NCBI GenBank assembly: GCA_934247125.1
Contig: CAKQIZ010000028.1
Span: 1 to 20,858, forward strand
Source of the DNA: an uncultured Clostridia bacterium
Lineage (GTDB): Bacteria; Bacillota; Clostridia; Peptostreptococcales; Anaerovoracaceae
Reading direction: 5' to 3'
Length of the DNA stretch: 20,858 nucleotides
In this document: in pieces, positions 13,846-20,858 of the stretch
Numbering within the stretch: the first letter of the stretch is position 1
Layout: each line of letters starts with the position of its first letter
The notes under the pieces: model-generated
The model's input: only the letters and a program-made list of their open reading frames with translations
Told to the model about the DNA's origin: nothing
Databases searched by the model: none
Made by a program: the position numbers and the translations under genes

Positions 13846-15209
13846 TGTTTAGTTTTTATCAAAAATTATATGGATTAATTTTCAATAGCATTCAAAAATA
13901 CAGTGAAAAGCTATCTGTAAAAATTAAAAAAGCGTGCATATTGATTAGTTTTGTATGTATTATTTGTGTATATATCTTAAATTGTGATATATATAATTTT
14001 TCGTTTCGAAGTAGAAACATAATCTATGCGATCTCTTTTGCAGTATTGTTAATTTTTGTGACAAAGAACAACGGAAATAAAATTCTATATAAAAAAGAAG
14101 ATAAGCTTGTTTTGATTTGCTTATATATTTTAGGAATAGGTTCTATAATTGCAGGAGAAGTGAATGGAGTAGCGGGATATTTTTTTTATGGCATAGTTTA
14201 TTTATTTTTATTGCCTGCAGGAACAATAGCTTTTAATAATGCAAATTTGAATGAGGTGATTTTGCCGTTTTCAAAATGTTCAGTACTGCTTTTCTTGGTT
14301 ATATCTATATGCTCTTTTTTATTTAAGCCTATTGTAGAAACACAATATGCTTCAGTTTTTGGAGACCCTAATTTGTTGGGGCTTTTTTGCGTAGAAACTA
14401 TAATTTCAGGAATATATTTAATAAAATGTAAAAATGGAGGGAAAATAGTATATATAGCTGTTTTTTTAGCGATTTCATTTTGTTATATATCAGGTTCAAG
14501 AACTTCAACGTTTGCTGTTCTTTGCATAATTACAATAGAAGCGATTTATTGGATTAAGTCTAAAAAGATTTCATTTGTAAAAATACTAAAAGTAATAATA
14601 GGGATAGCAGCTACAGTTTATATTACAATGTTTATATTATTGAATATAACACCTGGACTGGCTGATTTAGAAAGGAGTCTTTACAAAGGGGAGAAGATAA
14701 GCATTAGTAAAATGTTTGATTATGATATTACATTTTATTTTAATGATACGACAGATAATATAATAGATAAAAATTTAAAAGGAATTAAAAACAATGATAA
14801 TTTTACAGCGGGGAGAACAGATATTTGGAAGGAAACAATACATTCTTTAAATTGTTTCGGGCATGATACAGAATTGGTGAAGGGAGTTACATACTTTAAT
14901 AAGCCAATGTATGTGCATAATGGTATTCTGCAAATTTGGTATTCTATGGGAATCATTCCGACAATAGGTTTTATATCAATTATGCTGTTTGCTGGTATTA
15001 GTGCGATAAAGTTACTATGTAGATTTACTAACTGGACGAATGAAAGTTTATTTGCGATTGAAGTAATAGGGTCGATTTCGATATTTGTTATGCTTTTTTC
15101 GATGTACTTTATTTTTACTAACCCATTAATATATATGTATTATATAATTTTATTTTCTCTTAAAAGTGATTGCAGTGTAAATATGTCAAAAAAGAAAGGG
15201 TATCTTTGA
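13845..15209 (+). CDS. wzy: Wzy-type O-antigen/capsule polymerase
   Basis: A predicted polytopic membrane protein with about 12 hydrophobic segments and one large external loop (about residues 265-350). The loop contains GRTDIW and ends with YVHNGILQIWYSMG, resembling the polymerase/ligase signature. Wzy polymerases join lipid-linked repeat units outside the membrane. I prefer GTG at 13845, giving 454 residues, because GAGGT (13831-13835) is 9 bases upstream and the TAGTG junction couples it to the previous gene. An ATG at 13836 is in frame but lies directly against the ribosome site. Wzy proteins diverge strongly, so the call rests on topology, loop motif and neighbourhood. Confidence 0.82.
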   Translation: MFSFYQKLYGLIFNSIQKYSEKLSVKIKKACILISFVCIICVYILNCDIYNFSFRSRNIIYAISFAVLLIFVTKNNGNKILYKKEDKLVLICLYILGIGSIIAGEVNGVAGYFFYGIVYLFLLPAGTIAFNNANLNEVILPFSKCSVLLFLVISICSFLFKPIVETQYASVFGDPNLLGLFCVETIISGIYLIKCKNGGKIVYIAVFLAISFCYISGSRTSTFAVLCIITIEAIYWIKSKKISFVKILKVIIGIAATVYITMFILLNITPGLADLERSLYKGEKISISKMFDYDITFYFNDTTDNIIDKNLKGIKNNDNFTAGRTDIWKETIHSLNCFGHDTELVKGVTYFNKPMYVHNGILQIWYSMGIIPTIGFISIMLFAGISAIKLLCRFTNWTNESLFAIEVIGSISIFVMLFSMYFIFTNPLIYMYYIILFSLKSDCSVNMSKKKGYL

Positions 15210-15213
15210 TATT

Positions 15214-16476
15214 ATGAAAAGAATTTTTAGTGGGAATTTTGGAAAATTGTTAAAGACGGGTTTTTTTCATATTTTTTCAGCATCGGTAATTAATAAAATT
15301 ATAGCTTTTTTTAGTAATATAATTGTAATTAGGATTATTTCAAAGGTAGAGTTTGGGGCATACACATATGCATTGAATTGTATATCTTTTGTATTATTAG
15401 TTTCTGGATTTGGTTTAGTAACTGGAACATTCCAATTGTGTAGTGAAGAACGCAACAAAAGTGAAAAGGAACAAATTTATAAATATGGATGCATATGGGG
15501 TATAAGGGTTAACATTGTATTAACTGTATTAATTCTATTAGGTGCGCTAATATTTGAATTACCAATTGATGGATCTAAAGAACTTTTAGTTTTGATGTCT
15601 TTGAATCCTATCCTTTTAATTATTTTTGAGTTTCAGCAAATATATTTAAGAAGTGACTTTAAAAATAGAGAATATTCATATGGTACAATTATAAATACAG
15701 TATTGTTAATGATATTTTCTATTTTAGGAGCGTATTTATATGCTGCAAAAGGATTAATCATATGCCGTTATATTGCATACATATTAACTGCACTGGTATT
15801 GTTAATTGTTTTCAAAGCTCCTATATACTTGAAAAACGGAAACTTAGATGACACGAGAAAAAAAACTTTGTGGAAAATTTCCATAATAAGTATGTCTAAT
15901 AATGGAATTTCAGAGCTATTATATCTATTGGACATTTTTTTTCTAGGCATAATAATAACAAATGAAGAGTTGATAGCATCATATAAGGTAGCAACAGTTA
16001 TCCCAAATGCATGCATTTTTATACCTATGGCGATTGTCACATATATATACCCTTATTTTGCAGCAAATCGCTTGGATAAAGATTGGTGTAGGAGTCATTA
16101 TTATCAATTGTTAAAATGGTTAGTTGTGTTAAATTTAATAATTGCATTAGTTTTATGTGTTTTTGCTAAACCAATAATTATTCTTGTATATGGAAAGAAA
16201 TATCTGGATTGTGTGATGTGCTTTAGAATTTTGTCCATGGGGTACTTCTTTTCAGGTACTTTTAGGGTTATCTCGGGTAATTTATTAGTTACACAAAGAA
16301 AACTTAAATTTAATTTATTTGTTAACATACTTTGTGGTATTATTAATATAATTGGTGACTTGATTTTAATACCGAAGTTTTATTCTATGGGAGCAGCTAT
16401 TACAACTTTTTTGGTGATTTTAATATCAAGTTTGGTATCAACGATATATTATTTGTATTTGATTAGAAAGGAATAA
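15214..16476 (+). CDS. wzx: Wzx-type polysaccharide flippase (PST/MATE-like superfamily)
   Basis: A 420-residue integral membrane protein with roughly 12 hydrophobic segments. The N terminus has the amphipathic stretch followed by VIRIISKVEFGAYTYALN, a hallmark of polysaccharide transport proteins. Mid-protein LLDIFFLGIIITNEELIASY is also typical. It would flip the undecaprenyl-linked repeat unit across the membrane before polymerisation. AGAAAGGG (15193-15200) lies 13 bases before the ATG, an unusually long spacing. The gene lies in the very AT-rich block (about 27% GC in a sampled line). Confidence 0.9.
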   Translation: MKRIFSGNFGKLLKTGFFHIFSASVINKIIAFFSNIIVIRIISKVEFGAYTYALNCISFVLLVSGFGLVTGTFQLCSEERNKSEKEQIYKYGCIWGIRVNIVLTVLILLGALIFELPIDGSKELLVLMSLNPILLIIFEFQQIYLRSDFKNREYSYGTIINTVLLMIFSILGAYLYAAKGLIICRYIAYILTALVLLIVFKAPIYLKNGNLDDTRKKTLWKISIISMSNNGISELLYLLDIFFLGIIITNEELIASYKVATVIPNACIFIPMAIVTYIYPYFAANRLDKDWCRSHYYQLLKWLVVLNLIIALVLCVFAKPIIILVYGKKYLDCVMCFRILSMGYFFSGTFRVISGNLLVTQRKLKFNLFVNILCGIINIIGDLILIPKFYSMGAAITTFLVILISSLVSTIYYLYLIRKE

Positions 16477-16478
16477 GC

Positions 16479-18197
16479 ATGCCGGGTTTTTTTATAACTA
16501 ACATAGAATCTAAAAATTCATTTACACTTAACAATTATTGTCAGGAGAAGTGTATCAGAGATGAAATGCGATTTGAAAATATAACGGTTAAACGTAATGT
16601 ATTAAACGCGTTTATTAATGATAAAATTTTTTTCGAGAATGATAAATATATACTAGTAACTGATGGGGTTATTTTTGATACCGAACAGTTGCTTAGAGAT
16701 ACCAATACAAGTAGCATAAAAGATGCATTGTTGAGTATTGCTGAAAATGAGGACAATTTTTTTGAAAAAATAAATGGGCATTGTTCAGGAGCTCTTTATT
16801 ATAAAAAGGAAAATAAGTGGGTTGTATTTACGAATCCATTGGGAGACAGAGCTGTATTTTATTATTATAATAATAATGAATACATAATAGGCTCACAGTT
16901 GAATTATATATCGGAATATATGAGATTAGTAGGTATAGATAGAGATGTAGATATACACGGAGTTAGTTGTCTATTAGATTTCGGATACTTTATTGACAAC
17001 AGCACTGGTATAAAAAGTATAAAAAGATTGTATCCAGGTGAATATTTAGTTATTGCTGATAATGTATGTATAAATAGGCAATATTATATTGCAGAATTTA
17101 AAGAAAAGACAACAACTTTAGAAGAAGCTATAGAGTCCCTTGATTCAGCATTTTGCAAAGCGATTAAAAGAATTGCAGATAAAAACTCAGAGTATGGTTA
17201 TAAAAATTTGTTAGATATAAGCGGTGGACTAGATAGTAGAATTATTTGTTATACCATGAAACGCCTAGGTTATGATAATAGTATCATGATTACATACAGT
17301 CAGAGCGATAGCCACGAGGAGAAAATTGCAAAAACAATTGCTAAGAAATTGAATTTTGAATTATATCATAAAATTTTGGATAATGGAGCGTGTATAAAGG
17401 AAATCGATGAACTAGTATTCATGAATAGTGGAGTGTCGTATTATTATGGAATAACAGGTGGAAAAGATTTTCTGGAAGTGTTAGATAATCGTATTTTGGG
17501 AATGGAGTTGACTGGAGTTTTAGGAGATATTTATGATGGAAGTATGCTTACGGAAAACGGTTTATCAAAGCCAACTATAGAGGTTGATAAATATAGAGCG
17601 TCCAAGTTAAATGGTATTGACAAAAAGAATTCATATTCGACATATATTAATAAATTTAAAAATAATGATACATTTTGGCTATATACAAGGGGTATGATGG
17701 CTGGGTTGAGCACTTTTTTAATAAGACAAAACTTTATAGAGCCAGTAACACCTTTTGGAGATAAAGATTTTTTAAAGAGCTATTTATCCATTCCGTGGGA
17801 AATGCGTGTAAAGGAAAGAGTCTTATTTAAATGGTTTTTGCATAAATATCCATCAGCTGCACAAATTCAGTATGCAGCAACAGGATTAAAACCTATAAAT
17901 AATAGTTCAAAGATTAGCAAATTAAAGTATCGCTTATTACTGTATTTTAAGAAAGGTTGGAGTTTATTACAAGGAAAACCTTTGCCTAATAATATGAATC
18001 CTGTAAAGTTTTGGTTAAAAGTGAATGGGGACTTGATCCCATATATGGATAATTATTTTTATATGGAAATTGAAAAGTGTGATTTTACGCAAGAAATTAA
18101 AAGTAAATTATATTCGTTATATAATGATAAAAGTGATTTCAATAGTAAGGCGGTCGCATTAACTGTTGTTGCATACAATAAGTTGTTTATAAAATAA
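16479..18197 (+). CDS. Asparagine-synthetase-like ATP-dependent amide-forming enzyme without the glutaminase cysteine
   Basis: The 572-residue protein has an N-terminal glutamine-amidotransferase-like fold (about 1-200) with FTNPLGDRAVFYY (117-129). A C-terminal ATP-pyrophosphatase domain follows, with the PP-loop SGGLDSR at 248-254. Asparagine synthetase B uses Cys2 to release ammonia from glutamine; here the N terminus is Met-Pro-Gly, so that nucleophile is absent. The protein should therefore activate a carboxylate with ATP but take ammonia or an amine from elsewhere, as beta-lactam synthetase-type relatives do. In a locus making a uronic acid, a role in amidating the uronate (compare WbpS of Pseudomonas O-antigen loci) or attaching an amino compound is plausible but unproven. 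The gene starts two bases after the flippase stop. Confidence 0.85.
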   Translation: MPGFFITNIESKNSFTLNNYCQEKCIRDEMRFENITVKRNVLNAFINDKIFFENDKYILVTDGVIFDTEQLLRDTNTSSIKDALLSIAENEDNFFEKINGHCSGALYYKKENKWVVFTNPLGDRAVFYYYNNNEYIIGSQLNYISEYMRLVGIDRDVDIHGVSCLLDFGYFIDNSTGIKSIKRLYPGEYLVIADNVCINRQYYIAEFKEKTTTLEEAIESLDSAFCKAIKRIADKNSEYGYKNLLDISGGLDSRIICYTMKRLGYDNSIMITYSQSDSHEEKIAKTIAKKLNFELYHKILDNGACIKEIDELVFMNSGVSYYYGITGGKDFLEVLDNRILGMELTGVLGDIYDGSMLTENGLSKPTIEVDKYRASKLNGIDKKNSYSTYINKFKNNDTFWLYTRGMMAGLSTFLIRQNFIEPVTPFGDKDFLKSYLSIPWEMRVKERVLFKWFLHKYPSAAQIQYAATGLKPINNSSKISKLKYRLLLYFKKGWSLLQGKPLPNNMNPVKFWLKVNGDLIPYMDNYFYMEIEKCDFTQEIKSKLYSLYNDKSDFNSKAVALTVVAYNKLFIK

Positions 18198-18213
18198 ATG
18201 AGTGAGGATGATT

Positions 18214-19242
18214 ATGAGCGGTGTGAATATATTAGTCACTGGCTGTTGTGGGTATATAGGTAGCCATACATGTGTAGAATTACTTGAAGCAAATTATAAC
18301 GTTATAGGGATTGATAATTTTTCCAATAGCAGAAGAAAAGTGTTGGACGAAATTTATAAGATAACAGAAAAGAAAATTGTTTTTTATGAGGGAGATATTT
18401 TGGATTACTGTTTTCTAAAAAAAGTTTTTTTAGAAAACAGCATAGATTTTGTAATTGATTTTGCAGCATCAAAATCTGTTGGTGACAGCATTTCAGATCC
18501 AATAGCGTATTACAAGAACAATGTCAATACTTTGATAAATCTTTTAGAAATTATGAATGAAAGAGGCGTTAAAAAATTGATTTTTAGTAGTACGGCAGCA
18601 GTGTATGGGAAAAAAGATGAAATGCCTATTGGTGAAGAGGCGGAGATTGGAAATACAACTAATCCATATGCAACAAGTAAATATTTCGATGAGAAAATAT
18701 TAAAAGATACATTTTCATCAGATTCTGAATGGAGTATTTGTATTTTTAGGTACTTTAACCCTGTAGGTGCACATATTAGTGGAGTATTAGGTGAAGATCC
18801 GACAGGAGTGCCTACAAATTTGATGCCATGTATTTTAAGAAGTTTAAAAAACGAAAATAGGCAAGTTTTAACTATTTTTGGAGATGATTATGATACATAT
18901 GATGGGACAGGCGTCAGAGATTATATACATGTTGTTGATTTAGCTAAAGCACATGTTAAAGGAATTGAGTATTTAATGAAGATGCATAATGGGGTTAGCG
19001 TTTTCAATTTAGGAACTGGTAGGGGATATAGTGTTTTAGAAATTATAGAAACATTTGAAAAGGTGAACGGTGTGAAGATAAATTACACGGTTGGAAAAAG
19101 GCGGGATGGTGATGTGGCTTCCTGTTATGCAGGTGTATTGAAAGCAGAAAAGAATTTAAAGTGGAAAGCAGAGTTGGATTTAGAGGAAATGTGCAGAGAT
19201 GCATATAATTATTACAAATATTCTTTAAAAACAGATCTTTAA
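18214..19242 (+). CDS. galE: UDP-glucose 4-epimerase
   Basis: It interconverts UDP-Glc and UDP-Gal, and in many forms UDP-GlcNAc and UDP-GalNAc. The 342-residue extended short-chain dehydrogenase begins with NILVTGCCGYIGSHT (NAD fold). It has the active-site NPYATSKYFDE with Tyr-x3-Lys, then RYFNPVGAHISG, GVPTNLMPCI and GVRDYIHVVDLA, all diagnostic of GalE. GTGAGG lies about 6 bases before ATG 18214; in-frame GTG 18202 and ATG 18208 are within the ribosome site. The codons at 18408-18440 form a perfect inverted repeat but encode a normal-looking part of the protein. A capsule-dedicated copy would supply a galacto-series donor. Confidence 0.95.
   Translation: MSGVNILVTGCCGYIGSHTCVELLEANYNVIGIDNFSNSRRKVLDEIYKITEKKIVFYEGDILDYCFLKKVFLENSIDFVIDFAASKSVGDSISDPIAYYKNNVNTLINLLEIMNERGVKKLIFSSTAAVYGKKDEMPIGEEAEIGNTTNPYATSKYFDEKILKDTFSSDSEWSICIFRYFNPVGAHISGVLGEDPTGVPTNLMPCILRSLKNENRQVLTIFGDDYDTYDGTGVRDYIHVVDLAKAHVKGIEYLMKMHNGVSVFNLGTGRGYSVLEIIETFEKVNGVKINYTVGKRRDGDVASCYAGVLKAEKNLKWKAELDLEEMCRDAYNYYKYSLKTDL
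18408..18440. repeat. Perfect 16-bp inverted repeat inside galE
   Basis: The arm at 18408-18423, starting CTGTTTTCT and ending in seven A, is mirrored without mismatch by 18425-18440 around a single central G. The T-run is in the inner part of the stem and not after it, so it does not have the form of an intrinsic terminator. It lies in codons for the segment DYCFLKKVFLENS. Confidence 0.9.
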
Positions 19243-19274
19243 AGTGGAATACAAAATGCTAGGGAGTGGGGTTT

Positions 19275-20255
19275 GTGAAAAAAGAATTTATTAATATAGA
19301 CATTGCTAAATGGGTAATTTCATGTTTTATAGTATTACTGCATTTACCATTTAATAATTCAATAATACATTTTATACAGCAATATATATCTAGGCTAGGA
19401 GTTCCTTTGTTTTTTTCATTTTCTGGATTTTTTTGTTATATGAATGCAAAACAAAGGAACTGGAAAACAGTTGCGAAAAAATGTATCTTTCGTATAGGAA
19501 AATTATATTTGCTATGGGGTGGATTATATTTTATTTTGATGGTGTATAATCGTGGAATACAATCATATAGTTCGTTGATTAAAGAGTACATATTATGTGC
19601 GCCTGCGTATTTGTGGTATTTGCCTGCAGTACTGTTAGGTTGTATTTCAATGCTAAGTTTTTCACAATCTAAAAAAAAGCTATATATTTATACATTAATA
19701 TCATTGGTTCTATATTTTGTTGGAACATTAGGCAATAGCTATAATACAATTTTTAGGTTTGCTTTTTTACAAGAATATTTAGATGTATTTTTAACAACAA
19801 GAAATGGAGTTTTTTTTGCACCGTTGTTTGTGGCTATTGGTGCAATCTGTTATGAATATTTAGATCAAATAAATAGCTTTAATCGTGTTAATATGCGTAT
19901 TTGGGTAATAATTAGTTACCTGTTTTTTTGTATCGAAGTATTCGTTGTAAAGTCGATGATACCTGCCTATGAAGATTCTAGTATGTATTTCACTTTACCA
20001 TATATTACAGTTAGTATCTTATGTTATATATTGGATTTACAATCTAGTAAAATACCTTCTTGTATTATAGAAAGTGGTAAAGAGTTTAGAAAGGCAAGCA
20101 CTTTAATATATTGCGCTCAGTATGGGATTGCATATATGTTGAGAGATTATAATGCGTATGTTATTTTTTTTATTACTATAGCTATAGGAACATTTATTCC
20201 ATTTGTAAATAAATTTTTTATGAGGATTTTTAAAAAATATATTGATGTTAGTTAA
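19275..20255 (+). CDS. Acyltransferase-3 family integral membrane protein
   Basis: A 326-residue polytopic protein with about ten hydrophobic segments. Near the N terminus it has NIDIAKWVISCFIVLLH, with the conserved histidine at the end of the first helix, and LGVPLFFSFSGFF follows. This pattern fits OafA/WecH-like transferases that put acetyl or other acyl groups on surface sugars at the membrane. I start it at GTG 19275, 8 bases after AGGGAG; the in-frame GTG at 19266 overlaps that site. It follows galE after 32 bases without a terminator. It probably acylates the repeat unit or polymer; a different exported substrate cannot be excluded. Confidence 0.8.
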   Translation: MKKEFINIDIAKWVISCFIVLLHLPFNNSIIHFIQQYISRLGVPLFFSFSGFFCYMNAKQRNWKTVAKKCIFRIGKLYLLWGGLYFILMVYNRGIQSYSSLIKEYILCAPAYLWYLPAVLLGCISMLSFSQSKKKLYIYTLISLVLYFVGTLGNSYNTIFRFAFLQEYLDVFLTTRNGVFFAPLFVAIGAICYEYLDQINSFNRVNMRIWVIISYLFFCIEVFVVKSMIPAYEDSSMYFTLPYITVSILCYILDLQSSKIPSCIIESGKEFRKASTLIYCAQYGIAYMLRDYNAYVIFFITIAIGTFIPFVNKFFMRIFKKYIDVS

Positions 20256-20274
20256 AGATAATTTGGAGGAACAG

Positions 20275-20858
20275 ATGAAAATATTTGTAAGAAGATCATT
20301 GATGTTTTTGTTTTTTTTAAGTTTAGTACTATGTTGTAACATTAATGTATATGGCGAGCTCATAGAAGGAGCTGGGATATCAGATAATAATAATCAGACA
20401 ATTGATCAAGAAACAGAAGTACCTAAAGATGAAGGTGAAGGTTCTATATATCTTCATGATAGTTATGAAGGTGATTTTATAAAAGAAGATGAGAATTGTT
20501 GTGAAGACAATACGGATTATAAAGATTCATTACTTGCAAATGAAAATACAAAAGATGTTGGCTGGATTGAGACGGAACAGGGAAAACAGTATATTGACTC
20601 TAAGGGGGAATTTTCATATGGATTTTGTAATATAGAGGGTCAATATTACTATTTTGATAGCTCTGGCTTTTTGCAATATGGATTTGTAGAAATCGAAGGT
20701 ATATGGTATTATGCGGATGAAGAGAGTGGGAGGATAAAGACCAGTGCCGGGTTCGTAGAGTGGAATGGAGAGAAATATTATGTTATTGCAGGCGGAGCAG
20801 TAGCGAGAGGACAGCAGGTGAATACAGGCAATGGAGCGTATTACTTTGATGATGAATG
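20275..20858 (+). CDS. Secreted cell-wall/choline-binding-repeat protein, partial (3' end outside window)
   Basis: GGAGG (20265-20269) precedes ATG 20275 and the frame stays open for 194 codons to the window edge. A signal peptide is likely: basic RR near residue 6, hydrophobic core FLFFLSLVL, and a possible cleavage after VYG at 27. A Cys-Cys pair follows the core, but the residue before it is Leu, so a lipoprotein is unlikely. An acidic linker fills about 28-95. Repeats of the GW/YYF cell-wall-binding type follow: GFCNIEGQYYYFDSSG (117-131), GFVEIEGIWYY (137-147) and GFVEWNGEKYY (159-169). Such repeats usually bind choline or other wall polymers. The gene follows the acyltransferase after 19 bases. 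GC content jumps from about 28-35% to about 50% near base 20700, inside the repeat region. Any catalytic domain lies beyond the window. Confidence 0.85.
   Translation, partial: MKIFVRRSLMFLFFLSLVLCCNINVYGELIEGAGISDNNNQTIDQETEVPKDEGEGSIYLHDSYEGDFIKEDENCCEDNTDYKDSLLANENTKDVGWIETEQGKQYIDSKGEFSYGFCNIEGQYYYFDSSGFLQYGFVEIEGIWYYADEESGRIKTSAGFVEWNGEKYYVIAGGAVARGQQVNTGNGAYYFDDE

Noticed and set aside
20275..20345. Lipoprotein signal in the last gene because of the Cys-Cys pair
   Set aside because: The residue before the first Cys is Leu, whereas a lipobox needs a small residue there; an ordinary signal peptide ending near VYG fits better.

Overview
The window is a surface-polysaccharide (capsule or exopolysaccharide) biosynthesis locus of the Wzx/Wzy type, almost certainly from a low-to-moderate-GC anaerobic Firmicute (Clostridia-like). 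Supporting signs are strong AGGAGG-type ribosome sites, AUA-rich isoleucine coding, a CpsA/LytR-type (LCP) attachment enzyme and a terminal gene with choline-binding-type cell-wall repeats. The genus cannot be fixed from the sequence alone.

Layout. Bases 1-568 hold no convincing protein gene. They contain a tRNA-Arg(UCG) on the minus strand (493-568) and two nested repeat families, which carry two extra copies of the last ~20 bases of that tRNA and one extra copy of its terminator. Two back-to-back promoters (592-620 minus, 629-657 plus) drive the tRNA and the LCP gene (779-2293). The LCP gene ends at a hairpin terminator. A probable new promoter and a leader hairpin (2341-2411) then precede one long plus-strand operon running from 2438 past the right edge. 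Its genes are joined by 1-4 base overlaps or short gaps, and I see no terminator inside it.

The operon, in order: UDP-GlcNAc 4,6-dehydratase, DegT-type aminotransferase and phosphoglycosyl transferase (a probable 4-amino-sugar initiating module); a glycosyltransferase; a WbpI-like 2-epimerase, WbpA-like 6-dehydrogenase and WbpD-like N-acetyltransferase; a glycosyltransferase; a WbpB-like 3-dehydrogenase; a glycosyltransferase; Wzy polymerase; Wzx flippase; an asparagine-synthetase-like enzyme; GalE; an acyltransferase-3 membrane protein; and a secreted cell-wall-binding-repeat protein cut by the window end.

How they fit together: the first three operon genes would make a 4-amino-4,6-dideoxy-HexNAc nucleotide sugar and load it on undecaprenyl phosphate. 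The WbpA/B/D/I set would make a UDP-ManNAc3NAcA-type diamino uronic acid. GalE supplies UDP-Gal or UDP-GalNAc. Three glycosyltransferases extend the unit, Wzx flips it, Wzy polymerises it and the LCP protein can attach it to peptidoglycan. The asparagine-synthetase-like and acyltransferase proteins are candidate decorators. Such a polymer could carry both amino and carboxyl groups. Only one aminotransferase is visible although the two predicted pathways would need two.

Composition is mosaic. Sampled stretches of the LCP gene, the first operon genes, wbpA/wbpD-like and wbpB-like genes are about 43-50% GC. The glycosyltransferase at 10431 and nearly everything from 12634 to about 20700 are about 22-35% GC. 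Composition rises again inside the last gene.
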